Both the position numbers and the translations under genes were made by a program. A DNA stretch of 64,000 bases from Heterotrichella gracilis (Eukaryota; Sar; Xanthophyceae; Tribonematales; Xanthonemataceae). Each line of letters starts with the position of its first letter. Position 1 is the first letter of the stretch. Positions 12,033 to 24,499 of the stretch are shown piece by piece. A model generated the notes under the pieces. The model saw only the letters and a list, made by a program, of their open reading frames with translations. It did no database searches and was not told where the DNA came from. The stretch is taken from positions 124,001-188,000 of the forward strand of contig JAULBX010022187.1 in the NCBI GenBank assembly GCA_032358255.1. Direction: 5' to 3'.

Positions 12033-15000
12033 ATGGCGGTGCCTGCTGCTTGGCCAGGCCTGCTGCTGGCACTGCTGGCGCTAGCCTGGGGGCTTCCACC
12101 CGCAGGCTGCACCAACTCTACAAACACCACTGGCTCACCAGCAGGCCAACCCAAGGGCTTGAGCCTGTCATGGAAGCGCAATGGCGCCCTGCGTACGTGC
12201 AAACCCACCTTCCTGCTTCCACACCTTCAGGCACCACCGCCATGCCGCTGCACACCCGCATGCGCTGCAGTTGCCACTATCGCCAGTGCTGTGGGCAGGA
12301 GGGTTAGGAGGGTCATGCACTCCTCCTGCACGGCCCTTCCCCCTCCACCCACGCGCTTGCTGATGGGCAGGATGCACAGCCACCTGTTTGCACCGTCACT
12401 GTATCTACTCTAGAGGGTTTCCTCAAGGGTTTTTCCTCCCCTGCTGCAGTGAGTGCGATGAACACCTTCCCAAATGCCTACACCGCCTTTCAGATACGCG
12501 CCCAGGAGGTCACCTTGGCGCCGCGGCAGACAGGGGTGAACGTCAGTTCGCTCCCCCACCGCAGGCAGCGCAACAAGTACTACGGTAAACTCTAAACCCT
12601 CAACCCTAAGCCGCAACCCTAAACGCTGAGCTGGACTGCAGGCAGCGCACTAAGTACTACTGTAATACCCTAAACCCTACGCAGCACCGCAGGCAGCACA
12701 ATATATATGCACGCCAGTCCTCAAACTGCTGAGCCAGATGCAGCGGGGTAGGGCGAGGGCTAGGGCTGCAGATGCTGTTGCACTGCAGTGCTGGGGCGCG
12801 TAATGTTTGTGGGGGGTGGCATGCTCCGGTACAGCGCAGCCGTCAGCTTGAGCTGGATGGCGCATGTGCATGTGCATGCTCCAGTCGAGCACCAGGCCCA
12901 CCCCTGCCAAGCACCTTCAATGTGTGAGGGGGGTGGCGCCACGGCCCGGGCGGTGCATGGGAAACTGTCATACTGAATAAATTGATAGACAGATAGCAGC
13001 GCTGAAAAATTGTACTGTTGTTTATCTAATAACGCTTATGCGTCCGGTACAGGCCGTCAGCTTGTGCTGGATGTCGCATGTGCATGGGCATGCGCCAGTG
13101 AGCACCTGAGCACACCGATGCCGTGCTCCGGCAATGCGCCCGGAAGACGGGCCCGGTGGCTCAGGGGAGAGAATCAAAATGATTGAAATCGAATTTAAAA
13201 CATGTAGGGTTTGAAAGAGCCAAATGGGTATCGACTTGTTTATCTAACCACGCGAGCACCCTTGGCTGCAGGCTTATATGTGCTGACCCTGCGAGGGTTG
13301 CAGGGTGCAGCCACCTACTCCAACAGCAGGGGCAGGGTGGACGAGGTTGACACACGCAAGTGGCTCATGGTGGGTGCATCACCTCGCTTCCGTGCACTGC
13401 CAAAGCCTGATACCTTGTGTATGTATGTCACCGCCGGCAAGATGTATGTAGGGCACATGGAGAGTACACTCGAAATGTGCGGTGTGTATTGGGCTACAAT
13501 GTTGCTCGTGACATCTGCCGCTGGTCAAATGGGACGGCTGAATGGCTGTCCCTGGAAATATAAGAAAAATAAACGCAAGAATGTAATTTTTCTGTAGCAA
13601 TAATTATTTTATTACTAAAACAATTTTTTTGATGCGTATATACTGACAGGATCATACATTACATGCGTGCCCCAAAAGGGATGCATGCACCGATAATCAT
13701 ACCACTATTTTTTGTCATAAACAATGTCTATGCTGACGTGTTCTTGCTTGTGTTTTGCTGTTATTCCCCCTTGAGCAGGCTACCTGTGGGCAGTACACGC
13801 TTGCACCCCCCATGCATGCTCACTTGCAAGCCGGCACATGCATGCACTTTCAACTCTCAAAGCAGCCTTGAGTCGGAGGAAAATGCTTGAATGTTATTAA
13901 GTTCTGCTATACCTTCGAAAACCATTGGTTACCATGCCTCATCCCCCGCAGGGTTTCACCTCACTCGAAGGCCACCTTGCCACCACCACCGCCATCTTGC
14001 GCACCCACAACACCAGCGACATCGTCTTCCTGCAGCTGGCTGCACAGCCCATCACACACGACTACCCCAGTGAAGTGACCTTCAACGTGACGGTCATCGA
14101 CGGACCCTCGTCTAAGCTGCAGGCGCGCATACCCAGAACCCTACACCCTACACCCTAAACCCTTCCAGCAGGTAGTAGAGTCCTCTCTTGCAGCTGGCCC
14201 CAAAGGGGTTGGTTGTGCTACGAACCCTGACCCGGCTGGCTCGCCTTCTTTTATTGTCAGGATCATTGCAGGCGGAGGTTGGCAAGCAGAGGCTTGCAAT
14301 CTGAGGGGAAGGCATCGTTACCATGGCCCCAGTGACAGCACATACATGGCCCCCTGCCAAGCAAGTAGTCCAAAACCGCCACATGCATGTATGCCCAACC
14401 CCTGCACTTTGGTCACACCATCATGCACCCATACCACCGAGGCAGGTCCTGACATCCAGGGAGGCCCCGGCGCACCCCTTGCAAACCCTACCCTGAACCC
14501 TGTCCCGCCCACTCCCGCAGGCCTCCTACTCCTCACGGGCCACCACTCACCTGTCCACAAATGGCACCTACACAGCCACAGCCAGCGGGCCCCTCAGCAC
14601 CTTCTACATTGAAACCTGCCACGGGTGGCCATTCAAGTGAGATCACGCACAAGCTCATTCTTTGCAAGGGATGCCGCACATGGCACCCACACCACCAACC
14701 CAGTGTGCTTTTTTCAAGCCCATGCCCGTTGTCGAGCCTTGCGTCCACTCAACTGGCATGCACTGTTTGCTTTTGCTATGACATGGCACCCCCTAATGAC
14801 CTGACTGTACCCCCTTGGCAGGTGTGCAATGGCGAAAGCTCGTGCCACCCCCGCCTACTCAACGTATCGCCATCCAGCGGACTGGCGTGCGACTGCCGGT
14901 ATAAACTCCACACAAGAGCGCGTATACCAGCCCATGATTGCCCAGCCCAAGCGGAACTCGCGTCACCCCAAGCCGCAAGCATGTGAGGCTAAGTGTACTT

Positions 15001-18000
15001 TATAGTGCATGGATGCTTGTATACACCCCCCTTGTACTTATATACGTCCTATTTGGGGTGTATACCTCCCTCCTTCACTAAACACGCACGCCAACATGTG
15101 GGTCAGAAGCGCAGCCACCCATGCCTGCATACCCAATTGCTGTGCCGCGCCTTTCACCATGTTTGCGTGTAAGCGCTGTATCTGTTGCCCAGCAGCATCC
15201 CAGCCCCCCAACCACCCTCCTGCCACCCCTCCCCACCACCACTCAGCCAACCATCCACCCGCCGCCCCTCCCCACCACAAGCCCAAACACCAATACCCCC
15301 CCGGTTTCCGCCCGGCGCCGCCACCCCACCGCCCGCCCCAAAGCCGCAAGCTGCACCAGCTGTCAGAAGACCCCACACTAGCGCCCCTGTTCTCAGACAT
15401 CCCCTTGGACTCTATCCCAGCTAATGTACCCCCCCTGACAGAGTCCCAGGCAAGCATTGAGGCAACCACAGGGGTCGCAATCACCAAGGGTGAGGTTTGG
15501 GCTCATGAGTGCAGGGTTTGTCGTGGTCATAAGGGTTTTGGTATGGGTTTAATCAGTATCACCTGGGCTTTGGTGACGATGAGCTGGTTGTCTGGGTGCC
15601 CGCCTTGGCATATTCCCTGCTTGACAATGCATGTATTGCGCACATTGCACCGAGTATACTCTCTGGTGGTCCATCAAAACAGGGCCGCGCAACCATGCTA
15701 TCCGCATCCTCCGGCAGGCGCCTTGCAGGACTTTTCTAGTTTGTTAACTTAATATGATTGAATCCTACATTTTGTTTTTGGAATTTATACATTTTAATTT
15801 TTTTCAATTATATATATATATATATATATATAATTGGACCCCATGCTCCATCCGTCCCATGCGCAAAGCACATGGGTACACAGTGGGCAAATCAGGTTCC
15901 CGTGCACACTGGTGGGAGTGTTACGGGCAACTGCTGATGGGGCACCATGTGTGCCGTGCTTGCAGAGGCTGGGAGCATTTTCTCAGAGGTGCTTGGCGGG
16001 GGGATGAATCTGTTCTTTTTGGCTACCACGGTGAGTGTGGTGGGGTGGATGGTTTTATCGGATATTACCACATTTACCTGCCACATTCAAGCACATTGCT
16101 GCAGTGCCATGTTTGAGGTGGCCAGAATTCTCCAGGTTGGATCCTCGAGGAAAATAGGTCAAGCAATTGGATCAGGCCACTGGCATTTCTATGTATACAA
16201 CGCCTAAGTGACGCATTCCTTCCTAAGCATGAGAAGGATTGCAAGTGGTGCCTGTGCTGTGCATAACGCAATTGCATGTTGTATGAATTGCTGAGTTTGG
16301 ACCAGTGCCATTTTTGTAGCACCAAACTAGCACCAATCTAGTACCAATCTTAGGCTGAACAGTACTGCAGTTCTAGTTATTTTATTTGAACAACCACATG
16401 CTTTGTGGCGAATGGGCACAGCATGGCAAGGATTTTGCTGCGCAGCATTCTTTATTACCCTCACGCCAGTGCAGTCACTTGCTGCATGCTTCAGATGGCC
16501 ATTCCTCCTTTTACATATAAATAAATGCAAGTGGTTGTTGCAAGCTGTTCCGTGCACAAACCTCCCAGCGCGATGCCGACTCAAATGAGAAATTGTTCAA
16601 ATGCCATGTTCAGATCTTTTCGCTTCTCCAATCGCCCGCGCCCAATCCTCTAGATGCGCTGCTGACGAATATCCAGTCAGAGCTTCAAACGGTATGCAAA
16701 TGCATATGCGCATGCGCACTCATGCCTCATGCCAGGCCCTGTTAATGACAAGTTGTATGTGCCTTACTTACATGCGCTCCAACAATGCAATGTGATTAGC
16801 AGTCAGTTAAAAAGGTCTTGCTCCAACAGCCCTGGCTTGGCACTGCTTATGCCATCCATGCACCAATCGGTGTCAATGTAGCTAAATAACATAAGGAAAG
16901 GTCAACCTATGGGCTCCAGGCCTCCCTACAACGTGCTGTAACGGCCAGAATGGCAGGAATGAAACTCAATTGTATTTCCAAGGATTGAGGGTGTTAAATG
17001 CCGCTGGTATTGGCAATGATGCATAGCTATGTACTGATAGCCAGACAACGTAATGCACATGTTGGTACATGATCATGTTATACACCCCTGGTGTGCCCCT
17101 GCTTTTGCCCTCGCCCGTCCCTTTTTGCACATGCGGCACCTACATGTGCAATTGGTGCGTTGTGTGGCGGGACCAACACCAACATCTTAAAACCAAACCC
17201 TAATTAGAAAACCCTTCCTTGCAGGCCGTCTCCCTGTTGCAACAAGCTGAGGCACAACTGAATTTGGCCAATGACAACTTGAACGCCGTCAACAGCGCCA
17301 TCATCAACCTGAACACGCAGTACAGCGCCATGATGACCATTGCCAACAGTGGGGACACATTCTACCACAACGGGTCGTGGCGAAGCTGGTGAGGGGCGTA
17401 GGGTTTATGGGGTAAGGGTTTTTGAAAATGGTTCTTGGGAGAGCTGGTGAGCCATCTAAAAGTTTGGACTCTAGGCCCTAAGTTAGGGTGCAAGGTATAC
17501 ACCACAGTGCCAACCCCCTCTGGTGGTAGCCCAAGCCCTTACCTCTGTGGGGATGGGGCCACTGCCAGGCATGGTCGTAGGGACACCATAGATGCCAACG
17601 GGAATCTGTGCTCCACAAAAACCTGCTCCCCCACGGGGGGATTTTAAATCACGGACCGGGACCAGCAACGCAATCAGCCATTGCACGTACTACCTGGCTC
17701 ATTTCACTTGCATGTGGTTAGATGATACCACCAAGGTGGTTGGTTGTACCATCTTCGGGTCACAACAACTTGAAGTAAGATAGTCTGCATGGTGATGAGG
17801 TGATGCTGAACAGTCTAACAGTCCTCGACTAGCTCAGTCAGTCTCTCTCCTCTCTAACCTGATTATCCTGGCTAGGCTCGATCAAGTCAATGGCCAAGGT
17901 GATCTCAATATCTGGGCCAACATGGGGACACTCAACTCCACCATCCTAGGAACAGATGGCATGGCAGAGTTCCTTCCTGCATATTGGGGTGTATTTTCTC

Positions 18001-21000
18001 AGGTGTGTATGCACCTATACGCATATGCATCGCATCACATCTTGTGTCGTGTGTGTACATCACTGCATGCGTGTTCATCTCTAGCCAACACAAGTGTATA
18101 CGAAGGGAGTTATACAGGAGTAGGGAGTTATATATTCATTTGCGAGTTATACCGTATAGAGATAGGGAGTTATATATTCATTTGCTCACATACTTGCCAC
18201 TTGCTTGGTTGCACCTCACGTAAAGATAAATGACCAGTAAATTGTTGCTCATCATCCATTACATGCTTTTGCTCGCTCATCATTCATTGCATGCTTTTGC
18301 TCGCTGTATGATCCCCATGTACCCAAGGCGAACTTGCGGGTCATCTCCCATCTCTCACCCCTTGCTTCCTTCCCTCTCACCCCTTGCTTCCTTCCCTCCC
18401 CAGCAAGCCCTCACCAAGTACGGCTCATCCGCCCTGTACTCCACCAACCTTAAGTGGACCTACATCTACAACACAGAGTGCATGGCAATTAAAATGTTTT
18501 CAGTAATGATGGCGCTGAATGGGGGCCTGCAGGACCTGGGGTATCAAGCCCAACTGGCCCAGCTCCAGGCGACGCTGCCTATACAGCTGAATGCGGTGGC
18601 AAGCCAGTTCACCACCTTGCTGAACGCCAACCCCATGGACTGCTTGGTTGTGTGAGTACCCACGTCAATACATAGTTATTTATTTTTATTTATTTTTTTC
18701 CGTCAATACATCTCCACCGGCCCATGGCAACCCACATGCATCAACATTGGACCGCCACTGGAGCCGTTTTGGTCAATGCACGTGCCTAATGAGCCATGCC
18801 AGGTGCACATTGTCAATGCATGTCATCTGCTTGCTGTGCCATGCCAGATGCCCGCCCATAACGGCATTCTAGACCATTGCAGCAAGTTAGCAACCCGTTT
18901 CTGCAGGAACAACAACGCCCCTGGGTGCCCGCCCTACTCCGAAGTGTGGAGTGCCGACATTGGACCAACCATAAATTACTGGGTCACATCCAACCTGTAC
19001 ATGGCAGAACCGGGACAGGTGCGCTGGGATGCAATTAAGCAAAAAAGTATATAGGTAAATTAATAATTAACTACGCTCCTGGGATACAATTTTTTTGTGG
19101 TGCGATTTGCTCTGTGCCATGCCAAGTCACACTAGCCACACGGATCAGTTTAGGGTTTAGGGTTGGTTTAGGGTCCACCCTAAACCCTTAACTCTAAACC
19201 CTAAACCCTAAACCGTGGTCATGACCTCCCTGTGAGGCTTGCACCAAGTACACTGTGAGGGTAGTGCCCGCCAGTCCCCATTGTCTATGATATATACAGG
19301 TGTATATTATATAGATATTTGTATGTAGGTATCCATAAAGGTACCTGGTGTTGGCACCAGGTAGCCAGGGACACATTCAAGCAAGAGTGTCGCGCGATGG
19401 TCAGATTTGCCCTCCAGGGTAAACCTGACTGTCACTGCAAAGCCAATGCCAGGGCAAATCTGACCAGTAGTAAAGATATGCTAATGCCCAGTGGCATTGG
19501 TAAAGATGGTAAAGATTTGCCCATGCCCAGTGGCATTGGATAATAGCACTCCTGTGCTATTTTTGTTCATATTACCTCACACACAGTATCAGGGCAATCC
19601 GTGTGTTGTTGCTCATTCAGTATCACATGGCTGTTGCTGCCACACCCAATGGAGGTTGTACTGGTTGCAGGTCCTCACAGGACTAGGCTTCACTAATACC
19701 GGCAGTGAAAGTGACGGCAGCACCACAATGTTTCTGCAGTACCAATCAGCAAACGTGCTCAACTCTGGAGGTAGGAGCAAAGCGTTATAGGTTGGCATCT
19801 GCGGTGGCAAGAATGTGTGCATCTGCTGTGCACCACATGTTGGCCATCCGCAACAGTCCCTAATGAGGGTGCTACTAGCTCTTGCTTGCACTGATTTAGG
19901 GTTTAGGGTTTAGGGTTTAGGGTTTAGGGTTAGCAATATCTCGCAATACTTGGTACGTGCCTGCAATACATCGTAGTACTTGGTACGTATCCCATGCAAG
20001 TTATATATTGCATACTCCCGTCCTGGCTCTGTAGTAACTGTTGGTAGCTGCACAGCCCAATATTGACTCCTTTTATAAACCATAAAATCTAATATGTGGT
20101 CTTGACTATATGCGGCCGAGCATCAGAAGTTGAACATCATGGACCTCGAGATATGGAATCAATTATGCTGCTTGGGACTGAATTGGCGCAAATTGACACA
20201 ATCCCGCAGAATGAAGCACCATTGCATAGTACAATAGTATGTCCTTTTGAAGCAATCTCGAAATTCATATTGTTTATGTAACATGACTCGTAGAATTCAG
20301 CCTATAAATCAGTATACTGTAAGACATGACCATATCACCATTGACAAGCCAATTTGGAGTGGAAAGTGCACACACTTTTGCCATAAGTTCTGGCATGCTG
20401 AAGTTGATGACTTCTGTTGCAGGCAGTTACTCGTTATCAGGTGCCAACCCATGGACAACAGTATTTGGAGCAAGTACGTCATTGCATCAACTTTCATACG
20501 TTGAATGCATCTTGCGTACCCCAATGCATTAATGTGATTTTATGAAGCGTAGCATGCATGAGGACTTAAATATAACATACATATAGATAAATCAAAGTCC
20601 TCCTACTTATACCTGGGTATAAGTCCAGGAATTGCTTTTGACCAACAAATACACGATAAGAATTTTCATGGACTCATTGCGTTCCCAACGTGACAATCCC
20701 ACTGTGCAGACTCATACAGAAACCCCTCCCAATTCGATGCAACTCCGGTCAACCTGCCTAACGGGTACGCAGCCTGAGTCCCACTCCGTAGGCGACCCAC
20801 ACAGCCTGTTGGATGTTGTATGGTCACTTGCTATGTTAGCTATGTCCAAATCGTGTGTCTGCATGAGCAGAAGTGAATCCATGTGTGTGACAGCACGTGT
20901 GCCCATATGGTGCAATCATCAGACCTAAACAAACCCTAAACCCTAAACCCCTAAACCCTAAAACAGCACGTTGTGCCCATACGGTGCCATCATCAGCCCT

Positions 21001-23578
21001 CCAAAAAGTGCTGCTATCTACCTCACCACAGCTGTTGACACCTGAAGCTGACCCACAGCAAAGCACGGGCATCACATGAGTTCACCGCAATATAGCAGTG
21101 CATGTGTGGGTGCGCAGGTATGTGGCGACTGGCGTGGCCATGTTTGCGCACTACTCCTGCCAGAATCGGATCCAGCTGGCGTTGCTTGCCACACCCTACA
21201 CCTTCTCTACCGTGGATGGCTCACTGCAATTGGTGCGGACCAAACCTCCCCTCCCAGCACAGCAAGTGCTGGACCCCTCCAACGATTCGAAAGCACTTGC
21301 TGTGCTGTCCAACCAATAAAGGAGTCCCAAATTATATCAAAAGTTTTTTTTTTGGAAAATTTAATTATCTGTTGATGCATAAGTACACCAAAAAGCTTTC
21401 CTATAACATGACAATTCTACATTTTTGAAGTGATTGTAGGCCATGCCTTCACTTTCATGTGTACATTCTAGTGTATCAAATGTAAACGCATGCGAGTGTG
21501 CAGGCCAAGGTGTTACCCGATGTACCAGTTCGTTAACAAATGGAAACATGCAGTGCACAACGCCACCTAGCAATGCACAGTCCACCTTTGCAATTTGCAG
21601 TTCACCGGTATGTGACCCTTTCACTTGGCCTTACAGCTGCCAAACATGGGCAGCACCTTATGCTCCTGGCAAGGAACCGTGATGAACCAGTCGATGTATG
21701 ATGCAACAGCCGGAAGCTCTGCAAACAACAACACTGACTGCTACACTTGGATCCAAAAGGTGGGTTTGCATGGTTTGCACAAGGCATTGAAGGCAATATT
21801 GTTTGCTTTTGCAATGGCTGCCGGGATGCCTTCTGAGCAGTTTCATTTGGTTTTGCTGTGTTAATTATGTTGATGAATAAGCTTGTACATTTCCAATAGT
21901 GAATGAATCGCCGCGTAAAGGGTGCTGTAGATGCTGTGTTAATTATGTTGATAAATAAGCTTGTACATTTCCAATAGTGAATGAACCCCCGCGTAAAGGG
22001 TAACGTAGATGGTTCTTCATTCCCAGCTATATTTGCAAACCAAAAAAATTAGAAAGAAAAAAACGAAAAACGAAAATGTTCGCTATACATCCACAATGAA
22101 ACCACAGTACATGCTACACACCAGACCCATGCAGCGCTTCCATACTGAGCGCCACACACTGCGCTTTTACAGTGGTACGTTGCAGCAGAGCCGACTGGAG
22201 ACTGCGCAACCAGCTGCGGGCTAGGTGCGCCCACTGCCCCTGCTGTCTGCGGCGTATCCATCCGGCCTCCACACACTTGCAAACTGTTAGGGTTTAGTGT
22301 GCCATTGTTGCATTGTTATTACTGTTGCTTGCGGCGTCCTGCTCAACATGGCATGTTGCCTTCAGCATGTGTCACGTGAATGACCTTGTCATCCAATTGA
22401 TGATGCATGGTGGAGCCCTTCTTTCTCTCTCATATGCAAATCCATTTGTATGTTTTCTTGTATACATGGTATTTTCTGTTGTTGCAGCGTGTGCCCAACC
22501 GGTTGCCGGTGCTTGCTCCAACTACAACCAGGGCAATGGGTTGAACCTCAACTACTACTATACATACATTACAGGGGGAGCCCAAGGTGCGCCACGCAAT
22601 GCCTAGATCTTGCAATTACCGCGCAAAGCATACACATGGTACCGGTTGGAATTCCATTCCTCCATGCAGTAAAAAAATGTCATATAAATGGGGGATGGCA
22701 GTACGGCATATATCCTTGTAAACCCCTGGATGGTACCAGCTTTGTAGCTGAAGCTTTGCATGCAAGTCAACATGCCACATGTACACAGCTCTATGACATT
22801 CTCTGGTGCCTGCACATTTCATGAAGGCAGGCTGTCATCCGTGTCAAACCGCTGTACTCCTATGCCATGCCTAATTGGCTTACGGGTGCTCTGTTCAGGC
22901 TCAAATGGCAACCAGGGTGGGGACGATGAGTACGATAACTTTGAGTATTGTGTGGACTATGATGACTTTGGTGGGTACAAGGAGCCCGACATCAATGACG
23001 ACTACTGTGCAGACAATTGCTACGCAAACCCTTTCTACATAGACAACATAGGTATGGCACTAACATACAAAGTAAGATGGATGTTGACAAATAGTAACAC
23101 CACGCTAAACCCTGAACCATGAAGGGCAGGAATGCTCAACAACAGCAGATGCGGTTAACCAACGTTGGGCAGCAATCCATAGCGTCACATGGTTCACCTC
23201 CCTGATAATGTATTTTTTTCGGCCCTTGCAGGTCCCACCCTGTCGGTCAGCCCTACTCTCTTCATCACGGGCGCCGGCTTCACCCGCAATGCCAACCGCC
23301 TGTCCATCTACATCAACAACACACAGCTGCTGCCTTCCCTCGACCCCATAGCTGCGCTGCAAGGTGAGCAGGCCCTCGTCGACAATCCGATCCTCAATGC
23401 CGACTCAGGCCTGTGCAATGGAGTGAGAGAGCTAGCTGGGATGCCGGAGTTCCACTATGACTATGAGGAGGGTTCACGTGACCTAGGGTTTTGCAACATA
23501 GAGAATGTGGTAGGGGCATACTTTGACATGCCCTCGAATAGTGCGGCACTGGAGTGGGGCATCAGCTCAAATGACTAA
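12033..23578 (+). CDS. Large secreted glycoprotein, unknown family (22 exons, 1004 aa)
   Basis: Exons: 12033-12192, 12450-12584, 13272-13369, 13952-14122, 14521-14636, 14822-14982, 15193-15489, 15966-16030, 16614-16691, 17225-17388, 17876-18002, 18404-18651, 18907-19018, 19671-19770, 20423-20473, 20710-20764, 21118-21232, 21637-21759, 22135-22174, 22488-22586, 22899-23051, 23232-23578; sum 3015 nt, phases consistent. The start opens a clear signal peptide (residues 1-26, Leu/Ala core, ending PAGC). Order of parts: beta-rich, sequon-rich region (27-227); basic and Pro/His-rich linker (about 228-345); a short apolar Gly-rich segment (EVLGGGMNLFFLATT, about 387-401); Gln/Asn/Leu heptad-like helices (402-470); mixed domains with paired Cys; an acidic Asp/Tyr stretch; and a last domain ending SSND. 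No C-terminal membrane helix. The intron after 14122 appears to be GC-AG. Expected to be extracellular; no known family recognised. The C-terminal nine exons have a paralogous set at 1-4323. Confidence 0.75.
12553..12705 (+). repeat. Exon-tail duplication in intron 2 of the glycoprotein gene
   Basis: The last ~30 nt of exon 2 plus its donor and a CCCTAAA motif recur at about 12641-12682 (GCAGGCAGCGCACTAAG) and, cut short, at about 12686-12705. The first copy has CTGTAAT where the real donor reads CGGTAAA. Confidence 0.75.
12831..13108 (+). repeat. Duplicated 60-bp phrase in intron 2
   Basis: 12831-12893 and 13048-13108 share a phrase built around GCCGTCAGCTTG, GCTGGATG and CGCATGTGCATG. The copies have diverged. 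Both lie inside intron 2 of the 12033-23578 gene. Confidence 0.6.
15805..15836. repeat. Palindromic (TA)n tract
   Basis: CAATTA is followed by about ten TA units and then TAATTG, forming a perfect inverted repeat. It is intronic. Confidence 0.9.
18105..18400 (+). repeat. Cluster of short direct duplications
   Basis: Three different neighbouring pairs occur in one intron: a GGGAGTTATATATTCATTTG unit twice (about 18124 and 18165), a CATTCATTGCATGCTTTTG-type unit twice (about 18250 and 18280), and CCCCTTGCTTCCTTCCCTC twice (about 18358 and 18380). Each looks like a local slippage or repair duplication. Confidence 0.7.
19147..19214. repeat. Head-to-head telomere arrays
   Basis: GTTTAGGGTTTAGGG on the left meets CCCTAAACCC units on the right around a central GGGTCCACCC. 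The two telomere-motif runs therefore face each other and can fold back. The right run is imperfect in its first units. It lies in the intron between the exons ending 19018 and starting 19671. Confidence 0.85.
19894..19931 (+). repeat. Interstitial telomere array (TTTAGGG)n
   Basis: Five consecutive TTTAGGG units in the intron after the exon ending at 19770. Confidence 0.9.
20928..20963 (-). repeat. Interstitial telomere array (CCCTAAA)n
   Basis: About four CCCTAAA units, one with an extra C, in the intron after the exon ending at 20764. Confidence 0.85.
21855..22010 (+). repeat. 78-bp tandem duplication in an intron
   Basis: 21855-21932 is repeated directly at 21933-22010. Each unit starts GCTGTGTTAATTATG and ends GTAGAT, with a handful of mismatches. 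The corresponding intron of the paralogue at 1-4323 shows no such pair, so the duplication is younger than the gene duplication. Confidence 0.9.
22107..22232 (+). other. Conserved 126-bp block around a 40-nt microexon (copy 2)
   Basis: Partner of 2541-2666. The microexon here is 22135-22174, with acceptor ATGCAG and donor GTACGT. Including it turns an otherwise phase-incompatible junction into a continuous frame. Confidence 0.7.
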
Positions 23579-24499
23579 GCCGGGTGCAATAGTCACTAAA
23601 AATTAAAATGAAATGAGTTGCAGTGCACAATTGTGGCCCTTGTTGGGGGATGCCAGGCATGACTACAGTTCTGGACGTTGCACATGTCATGTGTTATGCG
23701 CAGTGTTGGTGTCATGGACATCACATGTGCTCAGCAGTGATACTATCTTGTGAAATGATGTCGAAATGCATGGCATTACATAAATTTGTACTGCCATGCG
23801 GTTGGGGTGCTGAAGAACATTGTTTGAGCATGCATGCATCTTGTTTTGGGTTTACTACCACATCCGCTTCCTCATTGAGGAATTGACAAATTGAACCCAA
23901 CTGCGGCAGCCCTAGGAATGCGTTTGAAACTTCAAAGTTCAACCGATTGACAAAGTTTTGAGCCTGGGACCAATATATTGACCAGCCATTCTGACAAGTT
24001 GAGGTGCCTTGACCGAGCCAAATTGGATGGGCCCCTAAGACTCTGCCGTTTTGTGTGTTCCATTTCTTTTTAGAATTTCTTCGCCATTTAAATTATAAGA
24101 CTTGGGGTTTGATTGTTGGAAGCCTTGGGCACGCATGATGTGAATGTTATTACCCATGCGCACTATTACTGATTGATAGTGGACTAATGACTGTTACAGT
24201 AAAGAAGCATCATAAACTCGCAGCAAGCGCTGCGCGTGCCCTAGATTTGTTCACAGTGATGTGCACAATACCAAATCCAATGTGTATATTATATATTAAG
24301 CACCAAATCCAATTTGAAGATGATTATTGATAATCATTGGCATTGCCAGACTGAGTGGCAACTGTTGGCCTCCTCAGGAGTCAACAAAATAGGCGAGCAC
24401 AGTGGCGACTTGATACACCACTTGGGGACCAATAGCAAAATGGATTGAGAAACTATGAAACAGGAATGTGTCCACACGGCATTGCATTAAATTCCCTCA
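23579..24499. other. Convergent intergenic spacer
   Basis: About 0.9 kb of AT-richer DNA separate the ends of the plus-strand glycoprotein gene and the minus-strand gene ending at 24500. No gene, RNA or repeat was recognised. Confidence 0.5.

Noticed and set aside
13146-13170. tRNA-like phrase CCCGGTGGCTCAGGGG
   Set aside because: No matching T-arm or cloverleaf downstream; simple chance similarity.
15009-15752. Long plus-strand open frame of 247 codons
   Set aside because: Its middle is exon 7 of the glycoprotein gene; the ends are intron read-through with no start context of their own.
17824-17886. tRNA-like phrase GACTAGCTCAGTCAGT followed by GGCTCGATCAAG
   Set aside because: A-box and B-box resemblance only; no acceptor, D-loop or anticodon stems fold, and it overlaps a splice acceptor and exon start.
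12033-23578. Resemblance of the layout (basic spot, apolar Gly-rich segment, heptad-like helices) to viral class I envelope proteins
   Set aside because: The gene has 22 host-type exons, no C-terminal membrane anchor, and no capsid, polymerase or terminal repeats nearby. The resemblance is only a general shape.
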